From the NCBI RefSeq assembly GCF_018917865.1, contig NZ_JAHLPM010000002.1, forward strand, positions 124,001 to 188,000: a DNA stretch of 64,000 nucleotides, read 5' to 3'. This DNA is from Tissierella simiarum. Lineage in GTDB: Bacteria > Bacillota > Clostridia > Tissierellales > Tissierellaceae. Shown in pieces: positions 1 to 6,445 of the stretch (position 1 is its first letter; the number at the start of each line of letters is the position of its first letter). The position numbers and the translations under genes were made by a program. Below the pieces are notes generated by a model. It was given only the letters and a program-made list of their open reading frames with translations. It was not told the DNA's origin and ran no database searches.

Positions 1-735
1 CGCTAGACTACAACAATGCCCTGCTGTTACTCTTCCAATATATCCATTTGCTATAGTCATTTCTCCTAAATCTTTAATAATTAAAGATTTAGGATCATCA
101 GTTTCATCTATGTGCATATCAATATCCACATCATATTTCATCGCTAAATCAAATATAATATTCATATGCTTTATTGGATCTTCTTCTATGGCAGGTATGC
201 CACCAACCAAGTCAACACCCATCTTTAGAGCTTCTTCTAGATAAAATTGAGACTTACTATTTTGGTTTATGCCATCTTGAGGAAAAGCTACTATTTGAAT
301 ATCTAATACTTCTTTATATTCTTCTCTTAATTCTAATAAAGCTTCTATAGATTTTAATTGAATCTTGTGATCTACATCTATATGAGTTCTAAGAAATCTA
401 GTTCCATTTTTATAAGCAAGATCTAGAATCTTCCTAGATCTTGCTTTTACATCTTCTTTTGTCATATTGGATTTATATCTACTCATAATTTCAATTGCTT
501 CAAATAAAGTACCACTCTTATTCATTACTTTTTCTCCAATTAGAGCCTTATCAAGGTGCATATGTCCATCTACGAATCCATTTATAATAATTCTATTTTT
601 TAAATCTACAACTTTAACATCTAAAGTTGTAGACTCAAGATCATCACCAATTTTTTCAACCAATCCGTCTTTAATATAAATATCTTTTATTTCATCAGTA
701 AAAGGGAAATATCCATTTTTTAAAATATAATTCAT
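1..735 (-). CDS. Amidohydrolase, cytosine-deaminase-like (C-terminus off window)
   Basis: The frame is open from an ATG at 735 to the window edge (245 codons seen), so the 3' part is missing. The start has a good ribosome site (GAGGAG, about 4-6 nt upstream). The protein has the metal-binding motifs of the amidohydrolase superfamily in order: GHMHLDK near residue 57, DMHIDE near residue 208 and TAGHCC near the edge, spaced as in cytosine deaminases and related ring deaminases. It is expected to be a cytosolic, metal-dependent hydrolase acting on an N-heterocycle or amide. It lies 20 nt downstream of the ring-opening amidohydrolase and is probably co-transcribed, suggesting a role in the same catabolic route. 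Superfamily is secure; substrate is inferred. Confidence 0.8.
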   Translation of the reverse strand, partial: MNYILKNGYFPFTDEIKDIYIKDGLVEKIGDDLESTTLDVKVVDLKNRIIINGFVDGHMHLDKALIGEKVMNKSGTLFEAIEIMSRYKSNMTKEDVKARSRKILDLAYKNGTRFLRTHIDVDHKIQLKSIEALLELREEYKEVLDIQIVAFPQDGINQNSKSQFYLEEALKMGVDLVGGIPAIEEDPIKHMNIIFDLAMKYDVDIDMHIDETDDPKSLIIKDLGEMTIANGYIGRVTAGHCCSLA

Positions 736-755
736 TTCATCTCCTCAACTTCTAA

Positions 756-1859
756 TTATTTTTCAATAATAACAGCTACTGGTCCCCCTCCAGCTGGACC
801 TTGATGTTCTGCTCCACCAGATACATAGACCATAGGATCTCCTACAATTGAAGCTATAACTCCATTGACTACTGCTCTAGCATGACGAGTATGATTTATA
901 TCTGAATCTGTCAGCATAGTGTTTCTTCTATTTCTTACATATCCGTCTGGAGAAGCTTCTGCTTTGGCAAGTACATTTACTATTCTCTTCTTGTCCTCTT
1001 CTGATGGCAGTTTATCTATTTCCAGTCCACTATCCTTTATAGCCTCAATAACTCCTTCTAAATCTATAGAATCCTTCATAACACTATGGCCTATTCTATA
1101 CTTACTAATAGATTTCTTAGAATTACCCATGAGTATGATTTCACAATTCATTAGTTCCACTCCTGCAGAGGTTGAAGCTACTTTTGAATACAAGGACCAA
1201 TCCTTTAATATGGATTCTTCCGTAACCTTTGACTCGTCAACTTCTTCTAAGGCAACAGCTACTCCAAGAGCAGAGGCTCCCCTTGAATATCCCATGGATT
1301 TATAGGTATCTTCTACCACAACAGACTTTCCTCTTGATTTAGCTTCCAAAATTCTATCAGAAGTTAGCAAAGGACATTTTATTTGTACAAAATGAACATC
1401 TTCCTTGTTATCTATTCCTGCAGATTTCATAAGATCCAAAACTACTTTTTCCACTTCTTTAACCATAGTTAATGTACCTATTTCTTCAGGTAAAAAATCC
1501 CTAGTAAAGCCAACACTAACAGCCAAAGATTTATCTTCTGTTTCTACTTCATCTATTTCTCTTTTAGTAAAAATGGTAGCATGAGGAGTCATAACCCCTT
1601 CAGTTCCTCCTGACATTACAAAAGCCACCTTTTCTTCAACTTCTTCTTCAGTTTTTCCAAGTTCTTTAGCCAAGAAACTTCTAAAGGCAAAAGTGCAAAA
1701 TCCTCTAGTAAAATCGTTTACACAGCCATTACCTTCTGTTTTTCCTAAAACAGCTACAATCTCACTGGAAACGATATCCCCAGCTTCAATCAATTCTTTT
1801 AAACCAGATACATCATCGGGTCCTGCCATAGGAATTCTATAAACTTTTACATCCATCAT
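756..1859 (-). CDS. Ring-opening amidohydrolase (cyanuric acid amidohydrolase / barbiturase family)
   Basis: This 367-residue protein is the usual length for the family. It shows the internal threefold Lys-Ser arrangement known from AtzD/TrzD: lysines K40 (LGKTEGNG), K161 (VQIKCPLL) and K299 ([10 protein letters not shown]), and serines S83 (SGGTEG), about S231 (TSAGVELMN) and S347 (SGGAEHQGP). The family hydrolytically opens six-membered rings such as cyanuric acid (to carboxybiuret) or barbituric acid (to ureidomalonate). The sequence alone does not decide which substrate is used. The start ATG follows GGAGGT at a normal distance. Its neighbours are a downstream deaminase-like amidohydrolase and an upstream PucR-type regulator, pointing to purine, pyrimidine or triazine nitrogen scavenging in the cytoplasm. 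Confidence 0.88.
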   Translation of the reverse strand: MMDVKVYRIPMAGPDDVSGLKELIEAGDIVSSEIVAVLGKTEGNGCVNDFTRGFCTFAFRSFLAKELGKTEEEVEEKVAFVMSGGTEGVMTPHATIFTKREIDEVETEDKSLAVSVGFTRDFLPEEIGTLTMVKEVEKVVLDLMKSAGIDNKEDVHFVQIKCPLLTSDRILEAKSRGKSVVVEDTYKSMGYSRGASALGVAVALEEVDESKVTEESILKDWSLYSKVASTSAGVELMNCEIILMGNSKKSISKYRIGHSVMKDSIDLEGVIEAIKDSGLEIDKLPSEEDKKRIVNVLAKAEASPDGYVRNRRNTMLTDSDINHTRHARAVVNGVIASIVGDPMVYVSGGAEHQGPAGGGPVAVIIEK

Positions 1860-1907
1860 TTTCTTTACCTCCTCGTTTTATATTTATTAATTTTTATAAT
1901 AATTTTT

Positions 1908-1936
1908 TATTTATCTATTGAAATATAATAATTCAA
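1908..1936 (-). promoter_or_regulatory. Possible sigma-A promoter of the ring-opening hydrolase operon
   Basis: On the minus strand TTGAAT (1931-1936) and TAAATA (1908-1913) are 17 bp apart, about 50 nt upstream of the start codon. The -10 element is weak, as expected for a regulated promoter, and the whole 1860-2023 interval is very AT-rich, so a chance match is possible. Confidence 0.35.
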
Positions 1937-2023
1937 TTCTTATAAATTTAAAAAAGTCTTTTTAATGTTATCCTTGATAAAATCATAGCATACTATTTTT
2001 TTTGAGTCATTATTATGTCTAGC

Positions 2024-2069
2024 CAAAAAAAACGAGTATCATTGTTAACTATTAACAACGATACTCGTC
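2024..2069 (-). terminator. Rho-independent terminator after the PucR-type gene
   Basis: A long hairpin with arms ACGAGTATC and GATACTCGT and further internal pairing (GTTAA/TTAAC) is followed on the minus strand by a run of eight T. It separates the regulator from the catabolic operon. Confidence 0.85.
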
Positions 2070-2103
2070 TTATAATAACCTCCATTGTCATATTAATACA
2101 CTG

Positions 2104-3720
2104 TTAATCTGGATTTGCCATAAGCCATAGATAAATATTATATGCTAATACTAATTCACCAATGGCAAAACCATTTTCTATATCTATTCCTAACTCTTTT
2201 ATTCTCTCTATTCTATAACGTAGTGTATTATAATGTATAAATAACTTTTTTGCTGCCTTCTTAGCATTAAAATTTTCTTCTATTAAAACTTTAAGAGTCT
2301 CCATTAGTTTCATATCTGTTGTTTTATCATAATCTATTATTTTTCCTAATTTATTTTCTACATATTTAAGCAAAGTATCTTTATCCTTTACTTCCTTTAT
2401 TATATTGAACATCTGATAATCATCATAATGACTAACAAAAGAACCTTGATTTAAAACTGTCCCTACAATTAAACTATTATGTGCTTCTTTATATGCTAAG
2501 GGAAAATTATCAATACTTTTTACCGTATTAGAAATGCCAATCCCCACTTTAACTTTATCCTTTAATCTTTCAACAATTAATTTTCCAACTTCAATAGAAT
2601 TTTCTTTAATACTATTCATAAATATAGCATTAATAAATACTACGAGCGAATCATCTATATATACAGTTTTAAATTTATTTTTATTTACTAACATCTTTTC
2701 TTCAAAAGTCTTTTCTATGAACTTTGAATCTAAAATATATTCATATACTTCCTTCTTCCTTTTTTCATCATCTATTAGTACCTTTATAATCATTATTATT
2801 TGGGGGAATTCCATATTCCACCCAAAAGTTCTAGCTTTATTAATGGTATCTATCTGGGAAGATATTTTACCCTGTAAAATATCTCTAATAAATGCATCTT
2901 GGAAACTTCTTTCCTTCTCTAATACAGCATAATTTTTATAGAATACAGAAGCTATTAGTAAAGAAGCTTGTTCAACAGCTACTATTAAATTTTGATTGTT
3001 AACTTCTCCTTTTAATAATACAATGTATCCAAATTTAGTTTTTCCTGCATTTATAGAATATTTTATATAAGACTCTTCCAAATATTCTACATCTTTTACT
3101 TTAACTATAAATTTATCCTTCCCATAATTATTAGAAGAATATATTATTGAAACTTCCTGTTTCATTAAATCGTCAGATACACATATAATATTTAAATCAT
3201 TGTCTAATAAAAGAACAGGAAACTTTACTATTTCAGATAAATTATTTACTAAAGAATTTATGTCTTCTCCTCTTAAAAAAAGACTCATAAGACGTTCATG
3301 GACATAGTTTCTAAAGTTTAATATATTTATATGCTTATTTAAGGATAATTCAAGAATCTCTGTTACTAAATTAGATAAATTAGCATCTTCAGGTAACTCT
3401 ATAATTGGAAAGTCTAAATCATTAGCTTGTTTTATCATTTCTAATGGTATTTCCTTTATATATCTAACAGGTTTTATACAAATACCAGCTAATTCTAACT
3501 CGGAAAGCTTGGGAATAAGCTGGTTAGTGGCATCCTCATTGTTATATATTGGATAAAGAGTAGTAATCAATAAACTATGAATATTTACATATGGAAATAT
3601 ATCTGGAACTTCCATTAAAGTAGCATTATTTACAATATTAGATAGTCCCCTCTTTCCAGCAACTATTTTAGCATTTTTAAACCCGTCTAATTCTAATACA
3701 TCCTTTACTGTTATAAGCAT
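2104..3720 (-). CDS. PucR/CdaR-family transcriptional regulator
   Basis: A purine-catabolism N-terminal domain (about residues 1-125, starting MLITVKDVLELDGFKNAK) is followed by a central CdaR/GGDEF-like region and a C-terminal HTH_30 domain (near KAAKKLFIHYNTLRYRIERI). The family consists of cytosolic activators of purine, allantoin or related catabolic operons. I start the gene at the ATG at 3720 although the frame is open to 3801. The Pfam-like domain begins there, and a good extended -10 promoter sits at 3760-3765, inside the longer frame. The ribosome site is weak (GGATG). The neighbouring ring-opening hydrolase operon, transcribed in the same direction, is the likely target. Family certain; effector unknown. 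Confidence 0.85.
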   Translation of the reverse strand: MLITVKDVLELDGFKNAKIVAGKRGLSNIVNNATLMEVPDIFPYVNIHSLLITTLYPIYNNEDATNQLIPKLSELELAGICIKPVRYIKEIPLEMIKQANDLDFPIIELPEDANLSNLVTEILELSLNKHINILNFRNYVHERLMSLFLRGEDINSLVNNLSEIVKFPVLLLDNDLNIICVSDDLMKQEVSIIYSSNNYGKDKFIVKVKDVEYLEESYIKYSINAGKTKFGYIVLLKGEVNNQNLIVAVEQASLLIASVFYKNYAVLEKERSFQDAFIRDILQGKISSQIDTINKARTFGWNMEFPQIIMIIKVLIDDEKRKKEVYEYILDSKFIEKTFEEKMLVNKNKFKTVYIDDSLVVFINAIFMNSIKENSIEVGKLIVERLKDKVKVGIGISNTVKSIDNFPLAYKEAHNSLIVGTVLNQGSFVSHYDDYQMFNIIKEVKDKDTLLKYVENKLGKIIDYDKTTDMKLMETLKVLIEENFNAKKAAKKLFIHYNTLRYRIERIKELGIDIENGFAIGELVLAYNIYLWLMANPD

Positions 3721-3759
3721 ATGAATCATCCATTCTTTTAATTTAAATATATTACTATT

Positions 3760-3788
3760 ATTATACCAAAATAAAGCGATAAATTGAA
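3760..3788 (-). promoter_or_regulatory. Promoter of the PucR-type gene
   Basis: An extended -10 (TGG-TATAAT, hexamer at 3760-3765) has a TTTCAA-like -35 about 18 bp upstream. Predicted transcription starts near 3753, which excludes the start codon at 3801 and supports the one at 3720. Confidence 0.6.
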
Positions 3789-3867
3789 AATATTTTATCA
3801 ATCCAGTAGAAATATAATTTTAAAATCACAATTGATTATACTTTCATCTCTATATAGTATGTTTTTA

Positions 3868-3876
3868 TGGTATAAT
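3868..3876 (+). promoter_or_regulatory. Extended -10 promoter of the small-peptide gene
   Basis: TGG-TATAAT (hexamer 3871-3876) gives an expected transcript start near 3882 and a leader of about 50 nt. No convincing -35 is visible, which an extended -10 does not need. It is divergent from the PucR-type promoter. Confidence 0.6.
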
Positions 3877-3882
3877 ATGGTA

Positions 3883-3924
3883 GGCTGTTTCTTAATCTTA
3901 CCTCCTCTGTAAAGCAAAGGAGGT
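3883..3924 (+). promoter_or_regulatory. Leader that can hide the ribosome site of the small-peptide gene
   Basis: Two structures are visible. First, ACCTCCT (3900-3906) is perfectly complementary to the ribosome site AGGAGGT (3918-3924) across an 11-nt loop, forming an anti-Shine-Dalgarno hairpin. Second, GTTTCTTAATCTT (3887-3899) is perfectly complementary to 3961-3973 inside the coding sequence, and GGCTGTT (3883-3889) to AACAGCC (3981-3987). Such 5'-to-coding pairing and SD sequestration are known from type I toxin mRNAs. Confidence 0.65.
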
Positions 3925-3930
3925 GATTAT

Positions 3931-4056
3931 TTGAGGAGCACATTGACAAAAATCTTGGCAAAGATTAAGAAACTAAAGCTAACAGCCATTATTGATGGAA
4001 TCTATAAGATTCTGCTAATTATCAACTTAGTTTTAAACATTTTAAGAAATAAATAA
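3931..4056 (+). CDS. 41-residue cationic hydrophobic peptide, candidate type I toxin
   Basis: A TTG start lies 7 nt after a near-consensus AAAGGAGGTG ribosome site, and the frame ends at TAA 4054-4056. The N-terminal half is basic (six Lys and one Arg in its first 17 residues). The C-terminal half is a hydrophobic helix (for example IYKILLIINLVLNIL) ending RNK. Net charge is about +8. This composition fits membrane-acting small toxins, but I recognise no named family. Supporting context: own extended -10 promoter, sequestered ribosome site, strong terminator 5 nt after the stop, and a convergent antisense promoter beyond that terminator. Alternatives are a leader peptide or a secreted lytic peptide. 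A decayed copy lies at 4199-4267. Confidence 0.6.
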   Translation: MRSTLTKILAKIKKLKLTAIIDGIYKILLIINLVLNILRNK

Positions 4057-4060
4057 TGGC

Positions 4061-4099
4061 AAAACCCCTCAGAACTTCCACTTCTGAGGGGTTTTAATT
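4061..4099 (+). terminator. Strong terminator of the small-peptide gene
   Basis: Arms AAAACCCCTCAGAA and TTCTGAGGGGTTTT surround a small loop, followed by AATTTT. The hairpin is symmetric and ends in TTTT on the minus strand too, so it may also stop the convergent antisense RNA. Confidence 0.9.
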
Positions 4100-4136
4100 T
4101 TGATTACTTGATTCGCACATTGACGTTTTCTTTTTA
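4061..4136 (-). ncRNA. Candidate antisense antitoxin RNA
   Basis: The promoter at 4144-4171 (minus strand) would start an RNA near 4136. It runs into the shared hairpin and, if not stopped there, on through the small-peptide coding sequence. Minimal predicted length is about 76 nt, overlapping the 3' end of the peptide mRNA. This convergent layout with 3' overlap matches type I antitoxins. No expression evidence exists, so the RNA is inferred from promoter plus terminator. Confidence 0.45.
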
Positions 4137-4143
4137 CACTATC

Positions 4144-4171
4144 ATTATAACACAAGTGAGCATTTTGTAAA
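4144..4171 (-). promoter_or_regulatory. Convergent promoter for the antisense RNA
   Basis: On the minus strand TTTACA (4166-4171) and TATAAT (4144-4149) are 16 bp apart, with TGT just before the -10 (extended -10). It is one of the best promoter matches in the window. It drives no protein-coding gene in its direction before the small-peptide locus. Confidence 0.65.
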
Positions 4172-4198
4172 CAACTTTTTAATACTTAATTTGTTAAA

Positions 4199-4267
4199 TG
4201 ATAAAATCTTGAAAAAGATTAAGAAACTAAAACTAAAAGCTATTATAATAAAGCTTAATTATATATA
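4199..4267 (+). pseudogene. Decayed second copy of the small-peptide gene
   Basis: The segment around 4206-4245 is clearly similar to 3950-3992: both contain AAAATCTTG, then AAGATTAAGAAACTAAA, then a CTA-rich stretch coding Ile-Lys-Lys-Leu-Lys-Leu. The copy has no ribosome site, lacks the hydrophobic C-terminal half and ends early (TAG at 4265-4267). It looks like the remnant of a tandem duplication. Confidence 0.5.
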
Positions 4268-4349
4268 GTATGCCCAAAATGTTAAAAAATTATATCTTGA
4301 ACCTTAGTTTCTGCAGCATAAAAGTAAAACTACTCTTAAAAGGGCCTTA

Positions 4350-4460
4350 TTATAATATATCAATTTCTTCTTTGCTAAATCCTGTTAGTTTCGTTATAAC
4401 ATCTATATCCGTTCCTTCTTTTATATATAATACCCTATTTAAGAATTTACTGACAAATTA
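4350..4460 (-). pseudogene. C-terminal remnant of an Rpn-like PD-(D/E)XK nuclease/transposase gene
   Basis: A minus-strand frame without a start reads KEGTDIDVITKLTGFSKEEI and then stops at 4350. The pattern 'gly, Asp, hydrophobic, Ile, x, Lys, x, Thr-Gly-hydrophobic-Ser-x-Glu-Glu-Ile' is the typical tail of Rpn-family putative transposases/nucleases. Nothing recognisable remains upstream. The rest of 4268-4595 holds no other gene that I can support. Confidence 0.45.
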
Positions 4461-4595
4461 ATCCTTCTATATTTTATCATTTTAAATGCAATTAGAATAT
4501 CTTCCCATTCTGATTAAACTATATTTCTTATAATTTAACATAAAATAATTGTTATACTTTGTATTAAATTGTAAAAAAATCGGGGAGTAAAAACG

Positions 4596-4624
4596 TTTAC
4601 AAATATACTTTCATATGGTAAAAT
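4596..4624 (+). promoter_or_regulatory. Promoter of the HTH-TPR regulator / peptide operon
   Basis: TTTACA (4596-4601) and TAAAAT (4619-4624) are separated by exactly 17 bp. The transcript would start about 30 nt before the regulator start. Confidence 0.65.
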
Positions 4625-4663
4625 GATGGCAAAATACAATTATTTTCTAAAGGGATGAGTATA

Positions 4664-6001
4664 ATGGTAAAATATAATGATTTATCCATTGGGGAAAACT
4701 TGAAGAGAATAAGACAGGAACTAGACTTAAAGCAGTATGAAATTACAGGGGGAGAAGTTACAAGAAATTTAATAAGTATCATTGAAAATAATAAAACTCC
4801 TCTTACTGAAAATAACGCTAAGCTAATTTGTCGAAATATTAATAAGATTATGGAAGACAAAGGTTTAGATATTATTATTGATCCCGAAGACATTTTTAAC
4901 CCCGATAGATATGAGGCTAAGAAACAAGCTGATTTATATATTGAAGAATTGGACAAGCTACTTTCAACTAAAAACTATAGCATCGAAACAGAGTATGTAA
5001 GTGAAATAGAATTATTTTTAAATAAGTGGAATCTAACGGATAAGAAAATAAGAATTTATGAAATTCTAGGAGATATTTATAAGGATTTAAGGGATTATAC
5101 TAAAGGATATCACTATTATATTAAAGGTTGGGAATGTGTTTTTAATTATCCAGATAGAAAGTTAAACTACAGACTTATGAAAAAATTAATAGCTAATTGC
5201 ATTATTATAGGTAAATATAGAGAAGCCATTAATTTATTTGATTATGTGCTTGTAAATAGAAAAAATATACCAGATAAAGATATGGTTGTTTTTCACTATA
5301 ATAATGCTCTTGCCTATGAATATTTAAATCTAATAGATGAAAGTTTGGAACAAATAACAGAGTCTTTAAGATATATAGAAAAATCAAACTATAGAGACTT
5401 AGGAAAAATATTAATTCTTGAAGGCAATTGCTATTTTGAAATTGAAAATTATGATGAAGCCTTAAAAAGCTATAATAAAGCAGTAGATGCATTAAGTTTA
5501 GGAAATTATTATGATGAATTACTTTTATTGTATGCTAATATGGCAGAAGTATATATAAAAATAAATTTTAAAAATAAATCTATAGAATATATAAATAAAG
5601 TTTTAGATAATATTACTAAATTAAATAAGGACTCAAACTATTTTTCTAAATTATGCAACCAAATTGCTACTGCATACAATCATTTAAATGAATTTGATCT
5701 AGCAGAGAAATATTATAATGAATCATTAGTATATGCTAAAAAAAATAATCAACATAATGTTGTTAAAGAAAATATACTAGGACTATTTAATATTTACTAT
5801 AATAAATTAGATAATAATAAAATACATAAATTATTTGAAGATTATAGAGATGTCATATTGAATATTTCATTAGATAATGATATTCTTTTAATGTTGAAAT
5901 CCTTAGAATTTTACATAACTAATAAAAATGAGATTAAGGCATTGGAACTAATTGAAACTTTAATAATAAACAATGAAGGAGGAAAAAAAGATGAAAATTA
6001 A
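4664..6001 (+). CDS. RRNPP-type HTH-TPR transcriptional regulator (peptide receptor)
   Basis: An N-terminal XRE-type helix-turn-helix (about residues 8-62) is followed by a long all-helical TPR region, for example DYTKGYHYYIKGWECVF, NYDEALKSYNKAVDAL and EFDLAEKYYNESLVYA. This is the architecture of RRNPP receptors (PlcR, NprR and clostridial relatives), cytosolic regulators that bind re-imported signal peptides. I use the ATG at 4664, 9 nt after AGGG, rather than the in-frame ATG at 4655, which has no room for a ribosome site. Its last codons overlap the start of a secreted-peptide gene by 11 nt, the usual genetic linkage of receptor and signal. Targets are unknown; autoregulation is likely. 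Confidence 0.85.
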   Translation: MVKYNDLSIGENLKRIRQELDLKQYEITGGEVTRNLISIIENNKTPLTENNAKLICRNINKIMEDKGLDIIIDPEDIFNPDRYEAKKQADLYIEELDKLLSTKNYSIETEYVSEIELFLNKWNLTDKKIRIYEILGDIYKDLRDYTKGYHYYIKGWECVFNYPDRKLNYRLMKKLIANCIIIGKYREAINLFDYVLVNRKNIPDKDMVVFHYNNALAYEYLNLIDESLEQITESLRYIEKSNYRDLGKILILEGNCYFEIENYDEALKSYNKAVDALSLGNYYDELLLLYANMAEVYIKINFKNKSIEYINKVLDNITKLNKDSNYFSKLCNQIATAYNHLNEFDLAEKYYNESLVYAKKNNQHNVVKENILGLFNIYYNKLDNNKIHKLFEDYRDVILNISLDNDILLMLKSLEFYITNKNEIKALELIETLIINNEGGKKDEN

Positions 6002-6140
6002 AAAAGCATTAGTAGGATTTGTATCATTAGCATTAGTATTGGTTAATTTAAACTTAGGGCTTAATTTACACGTACAGAATCCAGAGCCTATGTCAACTCT
6101 TAGTACATCATATTATGTACAAAATCCAGAACCTATGTAA
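5991..6140 (+). CDS. Signal-peptide precursor (Phr/PapR-like) for the adjacent RRNPP regulator
   Basis: The gene encodes 49 residues: a basic start (MKIKK), a hydrophobic secretion segment (ALVGFVSLALVLVNLNLGL) and a C-terminal part with the heptapeptide VQNPEPM twice, the second copy at the very C-terminus. AAGGAGGA precedes the ATG at a good distance, and the start overlaps the receptor gene by 11 nt. By analogy with PapR and NprX, the precursor would be exported, cut to a short peptide (VQNPEPM or part of it) and re-imported to bind the receptor. The mature form is inferred. The stop codon falls inside the second unit of a 45-nt tandem repeat. Confidence 0.8.
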   Translation: MKIKKALVGFVSLALVLVNLNLGLNLHVQNPEPMSTLSTSYYVQNPEPM

Positions 6141-6176
6141 ACCCTTAGTACGTCATATCATGCATTAAGAAAATAA
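6072..6176 (+). repeat. 45-nt tandem repeat in the signal-peptide gene, second copy interrupted by a stop
   Basis: Unit 1 (6072-6116) encodes VQNPEPMSTLSTSYY. Unit 2 (6117-6161) is nearly identical but has TAA where unit 1 has TCA (Ser), ending the protein after VQNPEPM. Past the stop the same frame continues as TLSTSYHALRK to TAA 6174-6176. A single C-to-A change appears to have shortened an older precursor. Confidence 0.85.
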
Positions 6177-6188
6177 AAAGATAATACA

Positions 6189-6236
6189 ATAGCTATCTCA
6201 AAATGACTTTTTAATCATTTTGAGATAGCTATTTTT
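6189..6236 (+). terminator. Terminator of the regulator-peptide operon
   Basis: The perfect 16-bp arms AGCTATCTCAAAATGA and TCATTTTGAGATAGCT with an 8-nt loop are followed by ATTTTTC. Confidence 0.9.
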
Positions 6237-6311
6237 CAGCTTCTACTATGCCACACTAAAATAAACTTAAATATGCTTCTATTACAAGGTTTTCATTTTA
6301 AAAGTACAAAT

Positions 6312-6350
6312 AAAAAACAGTAGCCTCCCCTCGAAAAGAAATCTACTGTT
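6312..6350 (-). terminator. Terminator of the chemoreceptor gene
   Basis: Arms AACAGTAG and CTACTGTT are followed by TTTTTA on the minus strand, about 95 nt past the chemoreceptor stop codon. Confidence 0.8.
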
Positions 6351-6445
6351 CAAAAAACTAAAACTATAAATAAAATGACTTCAAAAGTCGAATCTCTTTC
6401 TACTCTTAATATACCACCTCTACACCTGTGAATTCATAATCTTTT

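Noticed and set aside
3721-3801. Longer N-terminus of the PucR-type regulator starting at 3801
   Set aside because: It contains the promoter -10 at 3760-3765, and the conserved domain begins at the ATG at 3720.
4270-4461. Plus-strand 63-codon open frame
   Set aside because: No ribosome site and low-complexity composition; the opposite strand shows a recognisable Rpn-like tail.
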